The translations under genes and the position numbers were made by a program. A stretch of 64,000 nt of DNA from Arthrobacter sp. Soil764 (GTDB lineage: Bacteria; Actinomycetota; Actinomycetes; Actinomycetales; Micrococcaceae), in the NCBI RefSeq assembly GCF_001428075.1, contig NZ_LMSI01000012.1, positions 316,507 through 380,506 of the forward strand, given 5' to 3'. The stretch's first letter is position 1; every line of letters begins with the position of its first letter. Of the stretch, positions 42,028-50,448 are shown one piece after another. The notes below the pieces were generated by a model. It made no database searches. It had not been told where the DNA came from and was given only the letters and a program-made list of their open reading frames with translations.

Positions 42028-43191
42028 TCACTTGCAGCTCCATTCGGTTGCGCGGCGCAGCCCGTTGTCGGCGGCGGAGAAGCCAATGACGACGGCGTTG
42101 GCACCCTGGCCTGAGACCGAAGTCGCGGACCCGGACACGCCGGTGAACTGGGCATCAGTTCCCGGCGGCAGGATCCGTGCGCTCTTGCCGATCCAGATCA
42201 CCGCCTGCGGCCGCGCTGCGCGGAACGACGGCGAGCTGCCCGCGCCCACCGTCGCGCCCGCAATTGCTGATGCGGCGCTGGAAGTGGCGCCGGCAGCGGC
42301 TGCCCCGACGTCGGTGACGGCACCGGTCGCGGCCCAAGCCACGGCATGCGTTCCGTCGGCCACGCCACTCTGGCCCACTGCCTGCCCTGTTGAATCGATC
42401 CCAAGCGCTACACCGCCCTTGCCGCTAAGGGTAGGCAGTGCCTTCGGAGAGCCATCCGGCCCCCAGAGGACCGGAGTGGCGTCGTCCCCAAGGGCCACGC
42501 CGCCGGCCGTGCCGTCCGGGCCGACCGCGAAGGCATGTCCACCCCGCGCACCGGCGGGCAGCGTGAGCTCACGGGGTGCCGTAGTCACGGAAGGCCAGAC
42601 GGCGGGATGCTCATCTTCGTCGGCGCCCGGCCCGTCTGAATGTTCCTCGTCGGCCACCAGCGCCCCGGCAACCACACCGCTGTCAGACACCGCCGATGGT
42701 ATCGCTATATCGCCGGGCTTGACCGGGAGTGGATGGTACTGCCCGTCCTGCCACCACCAGCCCACCAGCACTTCGTTTGCGGCGTCATACCCCGTGCCGA
42801 CGACGACTCCTGCCGCGTTCACCGACGCGGGGGCCGCGGCCTGGAGTGGGATGCCAAGCTGCGTGGGTTGACCGTTCCGCCAGAGCACCGGTGCCGACTC
42901 GCCTGCCGCCGTGTCGGCGAGGCCGACCACCAGGCCGTTGCTGCTCGAGGCGACGGCGTTGCTGCCCCGGCCGCCGAGTCCGGGAAGGAGTTTCGGGGTG
43001 CAGTTGGTGGCTGCGGGCAGATCAGGACCGGCCGCGGTGGCAGCTACCGGCAGCATCACCATGCCGCCCTCAGCGGCCAACAGGAGCGCCGTCAACAGTG
43101 CCCCGGGCCGCGTGTCCTTCGCCCTGGCAAGCCAGGATGGCCTGCCTCCGCGGCCGGGAGAATCCTTGGCGAAAAATTTTGGCTCTGACAC
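42028..43191 (-). CDS. Secreted HAF-repeat-like propeller protein
   Basis: About 387 residues from GTG 43191, five to six bases after GGGGAG. A long N-region with a hydrophobic signal segment (GALLTALLLAAEGGMVMLPV) precedes repeats of the HAF type: PVLWRNGQPTQLG, GWWWQDGQYHPLP, PAVWPSVTTAPREL, PVLWGPDGSPKAL, AVAWAATGAVTDVG, each with a VLW/G.. core and GxAVGQS-type strands. Secreted, beta-propeller-like, function unknown. The phosphoesterase gene follows after 14 bases, so the two are co-transcribed from the leader at 43204-43340. Confidence 0.72.
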   Translation of the reverse strand: MSEPKFFAKDSPGRGGRPSWLARAKDTRPGALLTALLLAAEGGMVMLPVAATAAGPDLPAATNCTPKLLPGLGGRGSNAVASSSNGLVVGLADTAAGESAPVLWRNGQPTQLGIPLQAAAPASVNAAGVVVGTGYDAANEVLVGWWWQDGQYHPLPVKPGDIAIPSAVSDSGVVAGALVADEEHSDGPGADEDEHPAVWPSVTTAPRELTLPAGARGGHAFAVGPDGTAGGVALGDDATPVLWGPDGSPKALPTLSGKGGVALGIDSTGQAVGQSGVADGTHAVAWAATGAVTDVGAAAAGATSSAASAIAGATVGAGSSPSFRAARPQAVIWIGKSARILPPGTDAQFTGVSGSATSVSGQGANAVVIGFSAADNGLRRATEWSCK

Positions 43192-43203
43192 TTTTGCTCC
43201 CCG

Positions 43204-43305
43204 GAGTAAAACCCCATGTCCCCAGCAGCATCTGCTGCAACGCAATCAGCCTTTGCTTAGCCGCACTGTCTTTCGAGACTAGGTTTCGGCCAAGCAGCAG
43301 TCACG
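43204..43305 (-). promoter_or_regulatory. Structured 5-prime leader, possible cis-regulatory RNA
   Basis: On the minus strand GCTTGGCCG (43295-43287) pairs over nine bases with CGGCTAAGC (43263-43255). Inside, GTCT/AGAC closes a CGAA tetraloop, leaving an AAACCTA/AGTG internal loop. Downstream GCAGCA/TGCTGC (43238-43225) forms a second hairpin just before the ribosome site. CTGCTGC upstream could pair instead with GCAGCAG of that hairpin, which would allow switching. I could not match it to a known riboswitch class. Confidence 0.4.
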
Positions 43306-43374
43306 AGTAACAGGTACTTGCTTCGGGGATTAGGGGGTACTTACGCCGGCGATCATCCTGCAAAACCCCTAGGC

Positions 43375-43393
43375 GGCACCCAAGCCGGGTGCC
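43375..43393. terminator. Hairpin terminator after the DUF1295 gene
   Basis: GGCACCC aagcc GGGTGCC, identical to the hairpin at 40110, 29 bases after the DUF1295 stop on the minus strand. Confidence 0.6.
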
Positions 43394-43421
43394 GTCGTCG
43401 TCCGTCCTGACCCAAAGGCTC

Positions 43422-44291
43422 CTATTTGAGCTTCGGCACCAGCACGGGCGTGTTCCGCTTGTACTCCTCGTAGTCCGCCTGGCCGCCCCACTTCTTGTCC
43501 GCCTTCTTCTCCAGGGGCGGCACGCCGCTGCCCTTGATCAGCAGCAGGGCCACGAAGACCGGGGACACCAGGGCGGCCCACTGCCAGCCCTGCAGGACGG
43601 GCAAGGCTATGATGGCCACGCCAATCCAGAGAGTGATTTCGCCGAAGTAGTTGGGGTGGCGGGACCTGGACCAGAGGCCGGTGCTGATGAAACGGCCCTT
43701 GTTGGCGGGGTCATCCTTGAAACGGTTCTTCTGCAGGTCCGCCAGCGTCTCGATGGTGATGCCCGCGGCCCACACCAGCAGGCCCACCCAGAAGAATGCG
43801 TCCAGGCCAACCTTCGTGTCCGAGGTGATGGCCACCCACGCCAGCGCCGCCGTGAGGACCACCCACAGGCCCTGGATGGTCCACGTATTCAGGAACCGGA
43901 AGAAGTCCGGCTTGAGTTCATCGAAGCGGTCGTCCTTGCCGTGCTTGCTGATCCGCAGGAACAGGAAGCTGCCCAGCCGCGCGGCCCACAGCACCACCAT
44001 GGCCGCCAGCAGCATGCCGCGCGCGTCCACGCCCGGGCTGGCGAGCACCAGGAAGACCGTGATGGAAATGTAGGTCAGGGCACCGGTGAGATCGTAAAAC
44101 TTCTCCGTCTGCGCTTTGTATGACGGAATGAACACCAGCCACTGGATGACGAATGCGATGGCAACCCCCAGCGCGAATACCGGGAACCCGCCGATCCGGG
44201 ACCCGCCCTGGCTGCCGGCCAGCGCAATGAGTACTGCCACCACCACGGCAATGACGGTACTGATGAGGGCCTTGCGGCTCTTTTCATTCAC
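43422..44291 (-). CDS. DUF1295 / isoprenylcysteine methyltransferase-like membrane enzyme
   Basis: 289 residues from GTG 44291, eight bases after AAAGGA. Seven or so helices; the C-terminal cofactor-binding signature is GLWSRSRHPNYFGEITLWIG with LEKKADKKWGGQADYEEYKR after it, as in steroid 5-alpha-reductase/ICMT-type proteins (DUF1295). The reaction in bacteria is not established: methyl transfer or NADPH reduction of a lipid are both possible. Monocistronic. Confidence 0.85.
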   Translation of the reverse strand: MNEKSRKALISTVIAVVVAVLIALAGSQGGSRIGGFPVFALGVAIAFVIQWLVFIPSYKAQTEKFYDLTGALTYISITVFLVLASPGVDARGMLLAAMVVLWAARLGSFLFLRISKHGKDDRFDELKPDFFRFLNTWTIQGLWVVLTAALAWVAITSDTKVGLDAFFWVGLLVWAAGITIETLADLQKNRFKDDPANKGRFISTGLWSRSRHPNYFGEITLWIGVAIIALPVLQGWQWAALVSPVFVALLLIKGSGVPPLEKKADKKWGGQADYEEYKRNTPVLVPKLK

Positions 44292-44493
44292 GGACTGGTT
44301 CCTTTCCCCTGGCCTGCCGCGCTCTGCTGCACGGCCGGTCCCATCGCGCCCGGGGGCACATTCACATTCAACTACGCATGGCGCAGTCCCCTTAGTCTTC
44401 GGAGCGGGGACAGGTTTGTATGGGTCAAGCAATCCGCCGGGTACAACGGCAGCGAACAGCTTGTGGAACCGTTACCGACGCAAGGAGCCCTGC

Positions 44494-44925
44494 ATGAGCC
44501 CCCGCACCAAGAACTGGCTGACCACCTACGTTGTCAGCGCCCTGATATTCGCGGTGCTGGACGTGGCATGGATCCTGCTGGTGGCCAACCCGCTGTATCA
44601 GAGCCAGATCGGCCACCTCCTGGCAGCCAGGGCCAACCTGCCCGGCGCGGTCCTCTTCTACGTCATCTTCGTGGCGGGGATGGTGCACTACGGCGTCCGG
44701 CCCAACAGCCCTGGCCTCACACTGCGGCAGCGGGTCACGGGCGCCGCCCTGTTCGGGTTCTTCACCTACGCCACCTGGGCGCTGACCGGGTTCGCCGTGC
44801 TGAAGGATTTCACCGCCCTGGTGGCTGCGACGGACATTCTCTGGGGAGCCGCGGCCTGCAGCGTGGTCACCTGGATTTCGGCTACTGTGCTGCGCGGCCG
44901 GCTGGCAAAGGTTGCCGAGGCCTAA
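44494..44925 (+). CDS. DUF2177-family membrane protein
   Basis: 143 residues with four helices: YVVSALIFAVLDVAWILLVA, NLPGAVLFYVIFVAGMVHYG, VTGAALFGFFTYATWALTGF and LWGAAACSVVTWISATVLRG. These match DUF2177. AAGGAG is seven bases before the ATG. Function unknown; often near photolyase or DUF1295 genes, and here a DUF1295 gene is divergent. Confidence 0.8.
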   Translation: MSPRTKNWLTTYVVSALIFAVLDVAWILLVANPLYQSQIGHLLAARANLPGAVLFYVIFVAGMVHYGVRPNSPGLTLRQRVTGAALFGFFTYATWALTGFAVLKDFTALVAATDILWGAAACSVVTWISATVLRGRLAKVAEA

Positions 44926-44942
44926 ACCTGCTTCGCGCACAC

Positions 44943-45142
44943 ACCCGCGTCACGCAGGGCAGGCTTTGGAGGCACCTCCGGGGAGGAAACCGCGGAAAGC
45001 CGGGGGCCGGCGTCGTCCATTGGCGTGAAAGCATGCTCAGCGTGACGCAAGAAACGCACAAACTGGCCCAGTTTTCACGGTCAAGCCTTCAAAACCCGCG
45101 GCTCCCGCCGCCATCGGTCCGTCAAAACTGGGCCAGCGTAAC
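44943..45142. repeat. 200-bp double-hairpin intergenic repeat, copy A
   Basis: Aligns over its full length with 53986-54184. Two inverted repeats: GCGTCACGCAGGGC near the left edge pairs with GCTCAGCGTGACGC (45034-45047, one mismatch), and TGGCCCAGTTTTCAC pairs with AAAACTGGGCCA near the right edge. Between them lie conserved cgtcgtcc and ggctcccgccgcc blocks. No open frame. It sits between convergent genes. Confidence 0.8.
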
Positions 45143-45158
45143 AGCGCCCGCGCTGGGG

Positions 45159-45305
45159 TCAGCCGAACAGCGCCGCTACCTGGGTCAGCGTCTGGAAAAC
45201 CCCATAGGCCAGCGGGATCCCCACCAGGACCCACGCCACGACCAGCCTGCCGGTGGACTTGCGGACCGGCTCGTGTGCGCCGTGGGTGTGTGCAGTGCTG
45301 CTCAT
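45159..45305 (-). CDS. Small membrane subunit encoded with the OFA-type MFS transporter
   Basis: 48 residues: a His-containing polar N-terminus (MSSTAHTHGAHEPVRKSTGR) and one helix (LVVAWVLVGIPLAYGVFQTL). The ATG overlaps the MFS stop (ATGA). Small one-helix proteins like this are annotated beside MFS transporters in many actinobacteria (MFS transporter small subunit); a stabilising role is assumed. Confidence 0.75.
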   Translation of the reverse strand: MSSTAHTHGAHEPVRKSTGRLVVAWVLVGIPLAYGVFQTLTQVAALFG

Positions 45306-46693
45306 TTCAGGCCTCCCTGGGAAGTTTCGTGCCGCTCGGGGCGGCGTTCGTGGAACCGTGCGTCGACGGGCTTGACCAGCAGGTTGGCCAGGAAGCCCAC
45401 CACCAGCAGCCCCACCATGGTCAGCAGCGCGGGCTGGTAGGACACGGCGTTCAGCTGGCCGGGCTTGCCCTGCGCATCCAGGATGCTGTTGACGATCAAG
45501 GGCCCCGCCACCCCGGCCGCGGACCAGGCGGTGAGGAGCCGGCCGTGGATGGCACCCACCTGGTAGGTACCGAAGAGGTCCCGGAGGTAGGCAGGCACGG
45601 TGGCAAACCCGCCGCCGTAGAACGAGATGATGATGAAGGCGAGCACCACGTAAAGGGCGGTGGCGGTGGAACCGGCAAGCGCCAGCACCGTATACAGCAC
45701 GGCGCCCACGCCCAGGTACATCATGTAAATGCGCTTGCGCCCGGTGACGTCGGAGGTGGCGGACCAGGCGAACCGGCCCGACATGTTGCCGATGGACAGC
45801 AGCCCCACGAATCCCGCAGCGACGCCGGCACTCACCAGGGACTTGCCGTCGGACTGCCGGAAGAAGTCCTGGATCATGGGCGCCGCCTGTTCCAGGATGC
45901 CGATGCCCGCCGTGACATTGCAGAACAGCGCCACCCACACCAACCAGAACTGCCTGGTCTTGATGGCGTTCTTCGCGGAGACGTTCTCCGTGGTCACCAG
46001 CTTGGCCGCCTTGACTTTGGCGGGGTCGAACCCCGCAGGCCGCCAGCCGTCCGCGGGCACCCGGACGGTGAACGCGCCGAACAGCATGTAGGCGAGATAG
46101 ACGACGGCGAGGGTCAGGAAGAGTTTGCCCACGGCGTCGCCGCTGGCCACCCAGCCCTGGCCGCCGGAGTTGGGATCGTATGCCCTGAGCAGGGCCTGGG
46201 ATACCGGGCTGGCGATCAGTGCGCCGCCGCCGAAGCCCATGATCGCCATGCCGGTGGCCAGGCCGGGCCGGTCCGGGAACCACTTGATCAGCGTGGACAC
46301 CGGTGAGATGTAGCCGATGCCCAGGCCGATGCCGCCCACCACGCCGTAGCCGAGGTACACGAGCCACAACTGGTGCGAGAAGATGCCCAGCGAGCCGATC
46401 AGGAACCCGCCCGCCCAGAACATCGCCGAGGTAAACATCGCCTTGCGGGGTCCGTTGGTGTCCACCCAGGTCCCCATGACCGCGGCGGAAAGGCCCAGCA
46501 TCACGATGGCGATGGAGAAGATCACCCCGATTTCCGTCAGGCTGGCGCCAAAGTGCTTGACCAGCGCGGTCTTGTACACGCTGGTGGCGTAGGCCTGGCC
46601 GATGCAGAGGTGGACGGCGAGCGCGGCCGGCGGCACCAGCCAGCGGTTGAAGCCCGGTGGGGCGATGGAGTGGTCACGGTCCAGGAAGCCCAT
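45302..46693 (-). CDS. MFS transporter, oxalate/formate antiporter (OFA) family
   Basis: 463 residues, twelve helices. N-terminal FNRWLVPPAALAVHLCIGQA, then VMGTWVDTNGPRKAMFTSAM (motif A), GLGIGYISPVSTLIKWFPDR and GLATGMAIMGFGGGALIASP are the OFA pattern. It probably exchanges or imports a small organic acid across the plasma membrane. GTGs and ATG 46693 as start; the small partner gene follows with a four-base overlap. The AraC gene lies 180 bases upstream on the same strand. Confidence 0.87.
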   Translation of the reverse strand: MGFLDRDHSIAPPGFNRWLVPPAALAVHLCIGQAYATSVYKTALVKHFGASLTEIGVIFSIAIVMLGLSAAVMGTWVDTNGPRKAMFTSAMFWAGGFLIGSLGIFSHQLWLVYLGYGVVGGIGLGIGYISPVSTLIKWFPDRPGLATGMAIMGFGGGALIASPVSQALLRAYDPNSGGQGWVASGDAVGKLFLTLAVVYLAYMLFGAFTVRVPADGWRPAGFDPAKVKAAKLVTTENVSAKNAIKTRQFWLVWVALFCNVTAGIGILEQAAPMIQDFFRQSDGKSLVSAGVAAGFVGLLSIGNMSGRFAWSATSDVTGRKRIYMMYLGVGAVLYTVLALAGSTATALYVVLAFIIISFYGGGFATVPAYLRDLFGTYQVGAIHGRLLTAWSAAGVAGPLIVNSILDAQGKPGQLNAVSYQPALLTMVGLLVVGFLANLLVKPVDARFHERRPERHETSQGGLK

Positions 46694-46873
46694 GGTGATT
46701 CCCTTTACTTCTCGATGACGTCGATGTCTGATCGATCCAGAGGCGAAAGGCCCTGTTTAACCCGGGCCCCTTACCTTGGGCAATCATCATGCAAATCATC
46801 AGCAAACGTACTGTTGGCGCGCCGAGCGGCAGGAAATGCGCGGCGAGCGGCTGATTGGCTGTGTGCTCCCCGT

Positions 46874-47797
46874 TCAGCCCTGCACCCGCTGGCGGTAGTT
46901 CCGCGGCGTCTCGCCGGCGTCGTTGAGGAAGTGCCGGTTGAAGTTGGACAGGTTGGAGAAGCCCACCTCGTAGCAGATCTCGGACACGGGCTTATCAGTG
47001 CGCTCCAGCAGGCGCCGGGCGTGGGCCAGGCGGAGTTTGCGGACCAGGTCGCTGAAGTTCTGCCCCGTGGCCCGTTTGAAGTACTTGGAAAAGGTGGGCT
47101 CCGGCATCCCCACCAGCGCGGCCGCCTCGGACATCCGCACGCTGCCGGAGTGGTTGCTGAACACGTACTCCAGGACAAGATCGACGACGGCGGCGGCCTG
47201 GCTGTCCAGCTGCGGCCGGAACCACTCTTCCGCAAGGTAGCGCCGCTCCCCGTCCGGGGCACCGGCCAGGATTCCGAACAGCTCGAACAGGTGCTGGAGC
47301 CGGGCGAGGCCCGTGGTGGATCCCATGGCTTCAATGGCTTGGGCGGCCGCCAGCGCAGACTGCCCCAGGAATTCGATCCCCCGCGCCGACTGTTCCAGCA
47401 GCGGCTTCACCTCGGCCAGTTCGGGGACCAGGGCCGAGGCCTGCTCAACCCATTTGCCATCGAACTGGATCACCGCGTCCCGGTTCTCCAGCATCTCCCC
47501 GGGCTCCAGGTCGCTGACCCAGTCGTGCGGGAGCCCGGAGCCGACCAGCGACACGTGCCCTGCCTCGAAGGTGCCGATGTGGTCCCCCACGATGAACTTT
47601 CCCATGCCCTTGCGGATCAGGTGGATCTCATACTCGGGATGGTAGTTCCACCGCGCCACCGGGCTGGGGTAGCTGTGCTGGTGCCACCGGACGGAGTGAT
47701 TGGGATCCGGCGGGATCACCTCACGGTTGGCCCGCATTCCCAGTAGCCTCTCGGCCAGCCTGGCGGTGGCTCCGTGGGCGGTGTCCGCGCTGGTCAT
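46874..47797 (-). CDS. AraC-family transcriptional regulator
   Basis: 307 residues. An N-terminal cupin ligand domain (WHQHSYPSPVARWNYHPEYE, MGKFIVGDHIGTFEAGHV) and a C-terminal pair of helix-turn-helix motifs (MSEAAALVGMPEPTFSKYFK; SEICYEVGFSNLSNFNRHFL). Such AraC proteins activate sugar or polyol operons. It is divergent from the ABC-polyol operon starting at 48107, the most likely target, and also lies upstream of the OFA transporter gene on its own strand. Confidence 0.9.
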   Translation of the reverse strand: MTSADTAHGATARLAERLLGMRANREVIPPDPNHSVRWHQHSYPSPVARWNYHPEYEIHLIRKGMGKFIVGDHIGTFEAGHVSLVGSGLPHDWVSDLEPGEMLENRDAVIQFDGKWVEQASALVPELAEVKPLLEQSARGIEFLGQSALAAAQAIEAMGSTTGLARLQHLFELFGILAGAPDGERRYLAEEWFRPQLDSQAAAVVDLVLEYVFSNHSGSVRMSEAAALVGMPEPTFSKYFKRATGQNFSDLVRKLRLAHARRLLERTDKPVSEICYEVGFSNLSNFNRHFLNDAGETPRNYRQRVQG

Positions 47798-48041
47798 GGT
47801 GGCCTCCGTGCATCCGGTGGTTATGAATTCCGGACGGCTCCCCGGCCGCCCTTCCCCAGAGTAGCGCCTGCGGCCTCCCGGCGGGACGGAAAATAAGTAT
47901 CAGAAACAGGCAACCAGGGCGCTAGTTGTGGCCTATGGCCCGGCCCTAATCTTGAGGAACACCGAACGTCCTCCGGCTTCCCGAAACGCCCGGAGCCGCC
48001 CCAAGCCTCTCCCCCGGCGCAGCCGCCGGCGGAACCATGCA

Positions 48042-48069
48042 GTTCACGGGAACACCTCGTCCCGTGAAC
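48042..48069. promoter_or_regulatory. Inverted repeat in the control region of the polyol operon
   Basis: GTTCACGGGA acacctcg TCCCGTGAAC: perfect 10-bp arms, 37 bases before the binding-protein ATG in the roughly 310-base AraC/ABC intergenic region. It may be a leader hairpin or an operator for a second regulator; AraC sites are usually direct repeats, so it is probably not the AraC site. Confidence 0.5.
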
Positions 48070-48106
48070 GGCACACGCAATCCCTTGAAGAACAAAGGAG
48101 TCCTTA

Positions 48107-49459
48107 ATGCGCCCAAAAATGCGCGCTGCGAGCCTGGCCGCCGGCGCTTTGTGCGTCGCGCTGAGTGCCTCGGCCTGTGCAGGTGCCGGCGGAGGAAACG
48201 CCGCCGGAGACCCGAACAGCATCAACGTCCTGATGGTCAACAACCCCCAGATGGAGGACCTCCAGCGGCTCACCGCGGACAACTTCACCAAGGAAACCGG
48301 CATCAAGGTCAACTACACGATCCTGCCGGAGAACGATGTCCGCGCCAAAATCAGCCAGGAGTTCTCCAGCCAGGCCGGCCAGTACGACGTCGCGTCCCTG
48401 TCCAATTACGAAATCCCGTTCTACTCCGCCAACGGCTGGCTCGCCCCGCTGGACGCGGTGGCCAAGGATCCCGCATTCGAACAGGACGACATCCTCCCCG
48501 CCTACACCGCCTCCCTTACCGGCACGGACGGGAAGCTTTACGGCGAGCCGTTTTACGGTGAGTCCTCCTTCCTCATGTACCGGAAGGACATCCTGGATGC
48601 CAAGGGGCTCACCATGCCGGAGAAGCCAACCTGGGACGAGGTGGCGGACATCGCCGCGAAGGCCGACGGCGCCGCACCCGGCATGAAGGGCATCTGCCTG
48701 CGGGGCCAGCCAGGCTGGGGCCAGGTCTTCGCACCGCTCACCACCGTGGTGAACACCTTCGGCGGCACCTGGTTCGACAAGGACTGGAATGCCCAGGTCA
48801 ATTCCCCCGAGTTCACCGCGGCCACCGATTTCTACACCAAACTGGTCCGCGAGCACGGTGAAGCGGGTGCTGCGCAGGCCGGCTTCACGGAGTGCCTGAA
48901 CAACATGAGCCAGGGCAAGGTGGCCATGTGGTACGACGCCACCTCCGCCGCCGGAGCCCTCGAAGCCGACGCCTCCCCCGTCAAGGGCAAGATCGGCTAC
49001 GCCCAGGCACCGGTGAAGGAAACCTCGTCCTCCGGCTGGCTGTGGACCTGGTCCTGGGCGGCGCAGGCTGCCTCGAAGAAACAGGACGCGGCCGCCAGGT
49101 TCATCGCCTGGGCCAGCTCCAAGGACTACGAGCAGCTCGTGGCCGCCAAGCTCGGCTGGGCCAAGGTCCCCTCCGGCAAGCGCATCTCCACCTACGAGAA
49201 CACTGACTTCCAGAAGGCCGCGCCGTTCTTCAAGGCCGAACGCTTCGCCATTGAGAACGCCGATCCCAAGAACCCCGGCACCCAGCCGCGTCCCGCCATC
49301 GGCATCCAATTCGTGGGCATCCCCGAGTTCGCGGCGCTGGGCACCAACGTCTCGCAGGGCGTCAGCTCCGTCATCGCCGGCCAGGGCACAGTGGCCGACG
49401 CTCTGGCCAAGGGCCAGGAAGCGGCCCAAAAAATCGGCAACAAGTACAAGCAGCCCTAA
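48107..49459 (+). CDS. ABC transporter substrate-binding lipoprotein (sugar/polyol)
   Basis: 450 residues. Lipoprotein signal ending ALSASAC, then a type 1 solute-binding fold: NVLMVNNPQMEDLQRLTADN, AKISQEFSSQAGQYDVASLS, GKLYGEPFYGESSFLMYRKD, KVAMWYDATSAAGALEAD. It captures the substrate outside the membrane. AAAGGAG lies eight bases before the ATG. It is followed by two permeases, a polyol dehydrogenase and a PfkB kinase, which points to a sorbitol/mannitol/arabitol-type substrate (SmoE-like). Confidence 0.9.
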   Translation: MRPKMRAASLAAGALCVALSASACAGAGGGNAAGDPNSINVLMVNNPQMEDLQRLTADNFTKETGIKVNYTILPENDVRAKISQEFSSQAGQYDVASLSNYEIPFYSANGWLAPLDAVAKDPAFEQDDILPAYTASLTGTDGKLYGEPFYGESSFLMYRKDILDAKGLTMPEKPTWDEVADIAAKADGAAPGMKGICLRGQPGWGQVFAPLTTVVNTFGGTWFDKDWNAQVNSPEFTAATDFYTKLVREHGEAGAAQAGFTECLNNMSQGKVAMWYDATSAAGALEADASPVKGKIGYAQAPVKETSSSGWLWTWSWAAQAASKKQDAAARFIAWASSKDYEQLVAAKLGWAKVPSGKRISTYENTDFQKAAPFFKAERFAIENADPKNPGTQPRPAIGIQFVGIPEFAALGTNVSQGVSSVIAGQGTVADALAKGQEAAQKIGNKYKQP

Positions 49460-49479
49460 CCGAACCGCAGGAGAACATC

Positions 49480-50448
49480 ATGACTACCGCAACGGCGCGC
49501 ATCTCCCGCCCGGGACATACCGCAGCCAAACCCGCACGAACCGCCAAATCGCGTGAACGGGCCCTGGCCTGGGCCCGGCGTGCCCCGCTGCTCCCGGCCC
49601 TGGTCTTCCTCATCGTCGTCACCCAGCTTCCGTTCGTGGTGACGCTGATCATCTCGTTCCTGAACTGGAACAGCCTGAGCCCCACCAAGACAGCCTTCGC
49701 CGGCCTGGAAAACTACGTCACGGTCCTCACCGACCCCGACCTCCGCCAGGCCATCTTCACCACCATCATCCTCACCGTCTCCGTGGTCCTGGCCAGCCTG
49801 CTCATCGGGCTGGGCCTGGCGCTGCTGCTGGACAAGAAGTTCATCGGCCGCGGACTGGCCCGGACCCTGCTGATCGCGCCGTTCCTGGTGGTGCCCGTGG
49901 CCGCGGCCCTGATCTGGAAGCACGCGCTGCTCAACCCCGCCTACGGCCTGGTCAACGGCATCCTGACCTGGCTCTGGTCCCTCTTCGGCAGCGCCACGCC
50001 GCCGCAGCTGGACCTGCTCTCGCAGGCACCGCTGGCCGCGGTGACCGTCTCGCTGGTGTGGCAGTGGACGCCGTTCATGATGCTCATCCTGCTGGCGGGA
50101 CTGCAGTCCCGCCCCATGGACACGGTGGAGGCCGCCCAGATGGATGGCGCCACCCCCTGGGCCATCTTCCAGCACCTGACGCTGCCGCACCTGCGCCAGT
50201 ACCTGGAACTCGGCGGCCTGCTGGGTGCCATCTACATCGTGCAGAACTTCGACTCCGTCTTCACCCTCACTGCAGGAGGCCTGGGCACCGCCAACCTGCC
50301 CTATGCCATCTACCAGACGTTCTACTACGCCAACGAGTACGGCCTGGCCTCCGCGGCCGGCGTCGTGGTGGTCATCGGCACCATCATCGTGGCCACCTTC
50401 GCCCTCCGCACCGTCTTTTCACTCTTCAAGAAGGAGGCAGCACGATGA
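49480..50448 (+). CDS. ABC polyol transporter permease 1
   Basis: 322 residues, six helices (MalF/SmoF type). FVVTLIISFLNWNSLSPTKT near the N-terminus and the ATPase-contact EAA loop TVEAAQMDGATPWAIFQHLT (EAA...G) are clear. It forms the membrane pore with permease 2, with which it overlaps by four bases. Confidence 0.92.
   Translation: MTTATARISRPGHTAAKPARTAKSRERALAWARRAPLLPALVFLIVVTQLPFVVTLIISFLNWNSLSPTKTAFAGLENYVTVLTDPDLRQAIFTTIILTVSVVLASLLIGLGLALLLDKKFIGRGLARTLLIAPFLVVPVAAALIWKHALLNPAYGLVNGILTWLWSLFGSATPPQLDLLSQAPLAAVTVSLVWQWTPFMMLILLAGLQSRPMDTVEAAQMDGATPWAIFQHLTLPHLRQYLELGGLLGAIYIVQNFDSVFTLTAGGLGTANLPYAIYQTFYYANEYGLASAAGVVVVIGTIIVATFALRTVFSLFKKEAAR

Noticed and set aside
43204..43305. 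Leader as a c-di-GMP (GEMM) riboswitch
   Set aside because: AAACC and GCAAAGG pieces are present but the ACGCAAAGCC core and the second receptor helix are not in the required order.
43422..44925. Nearby genes as part of a defence island
   Set aside because: DUF1295, DUF2177 and neighbouring membrane genes have ordinary composition and no defence-associated domains.
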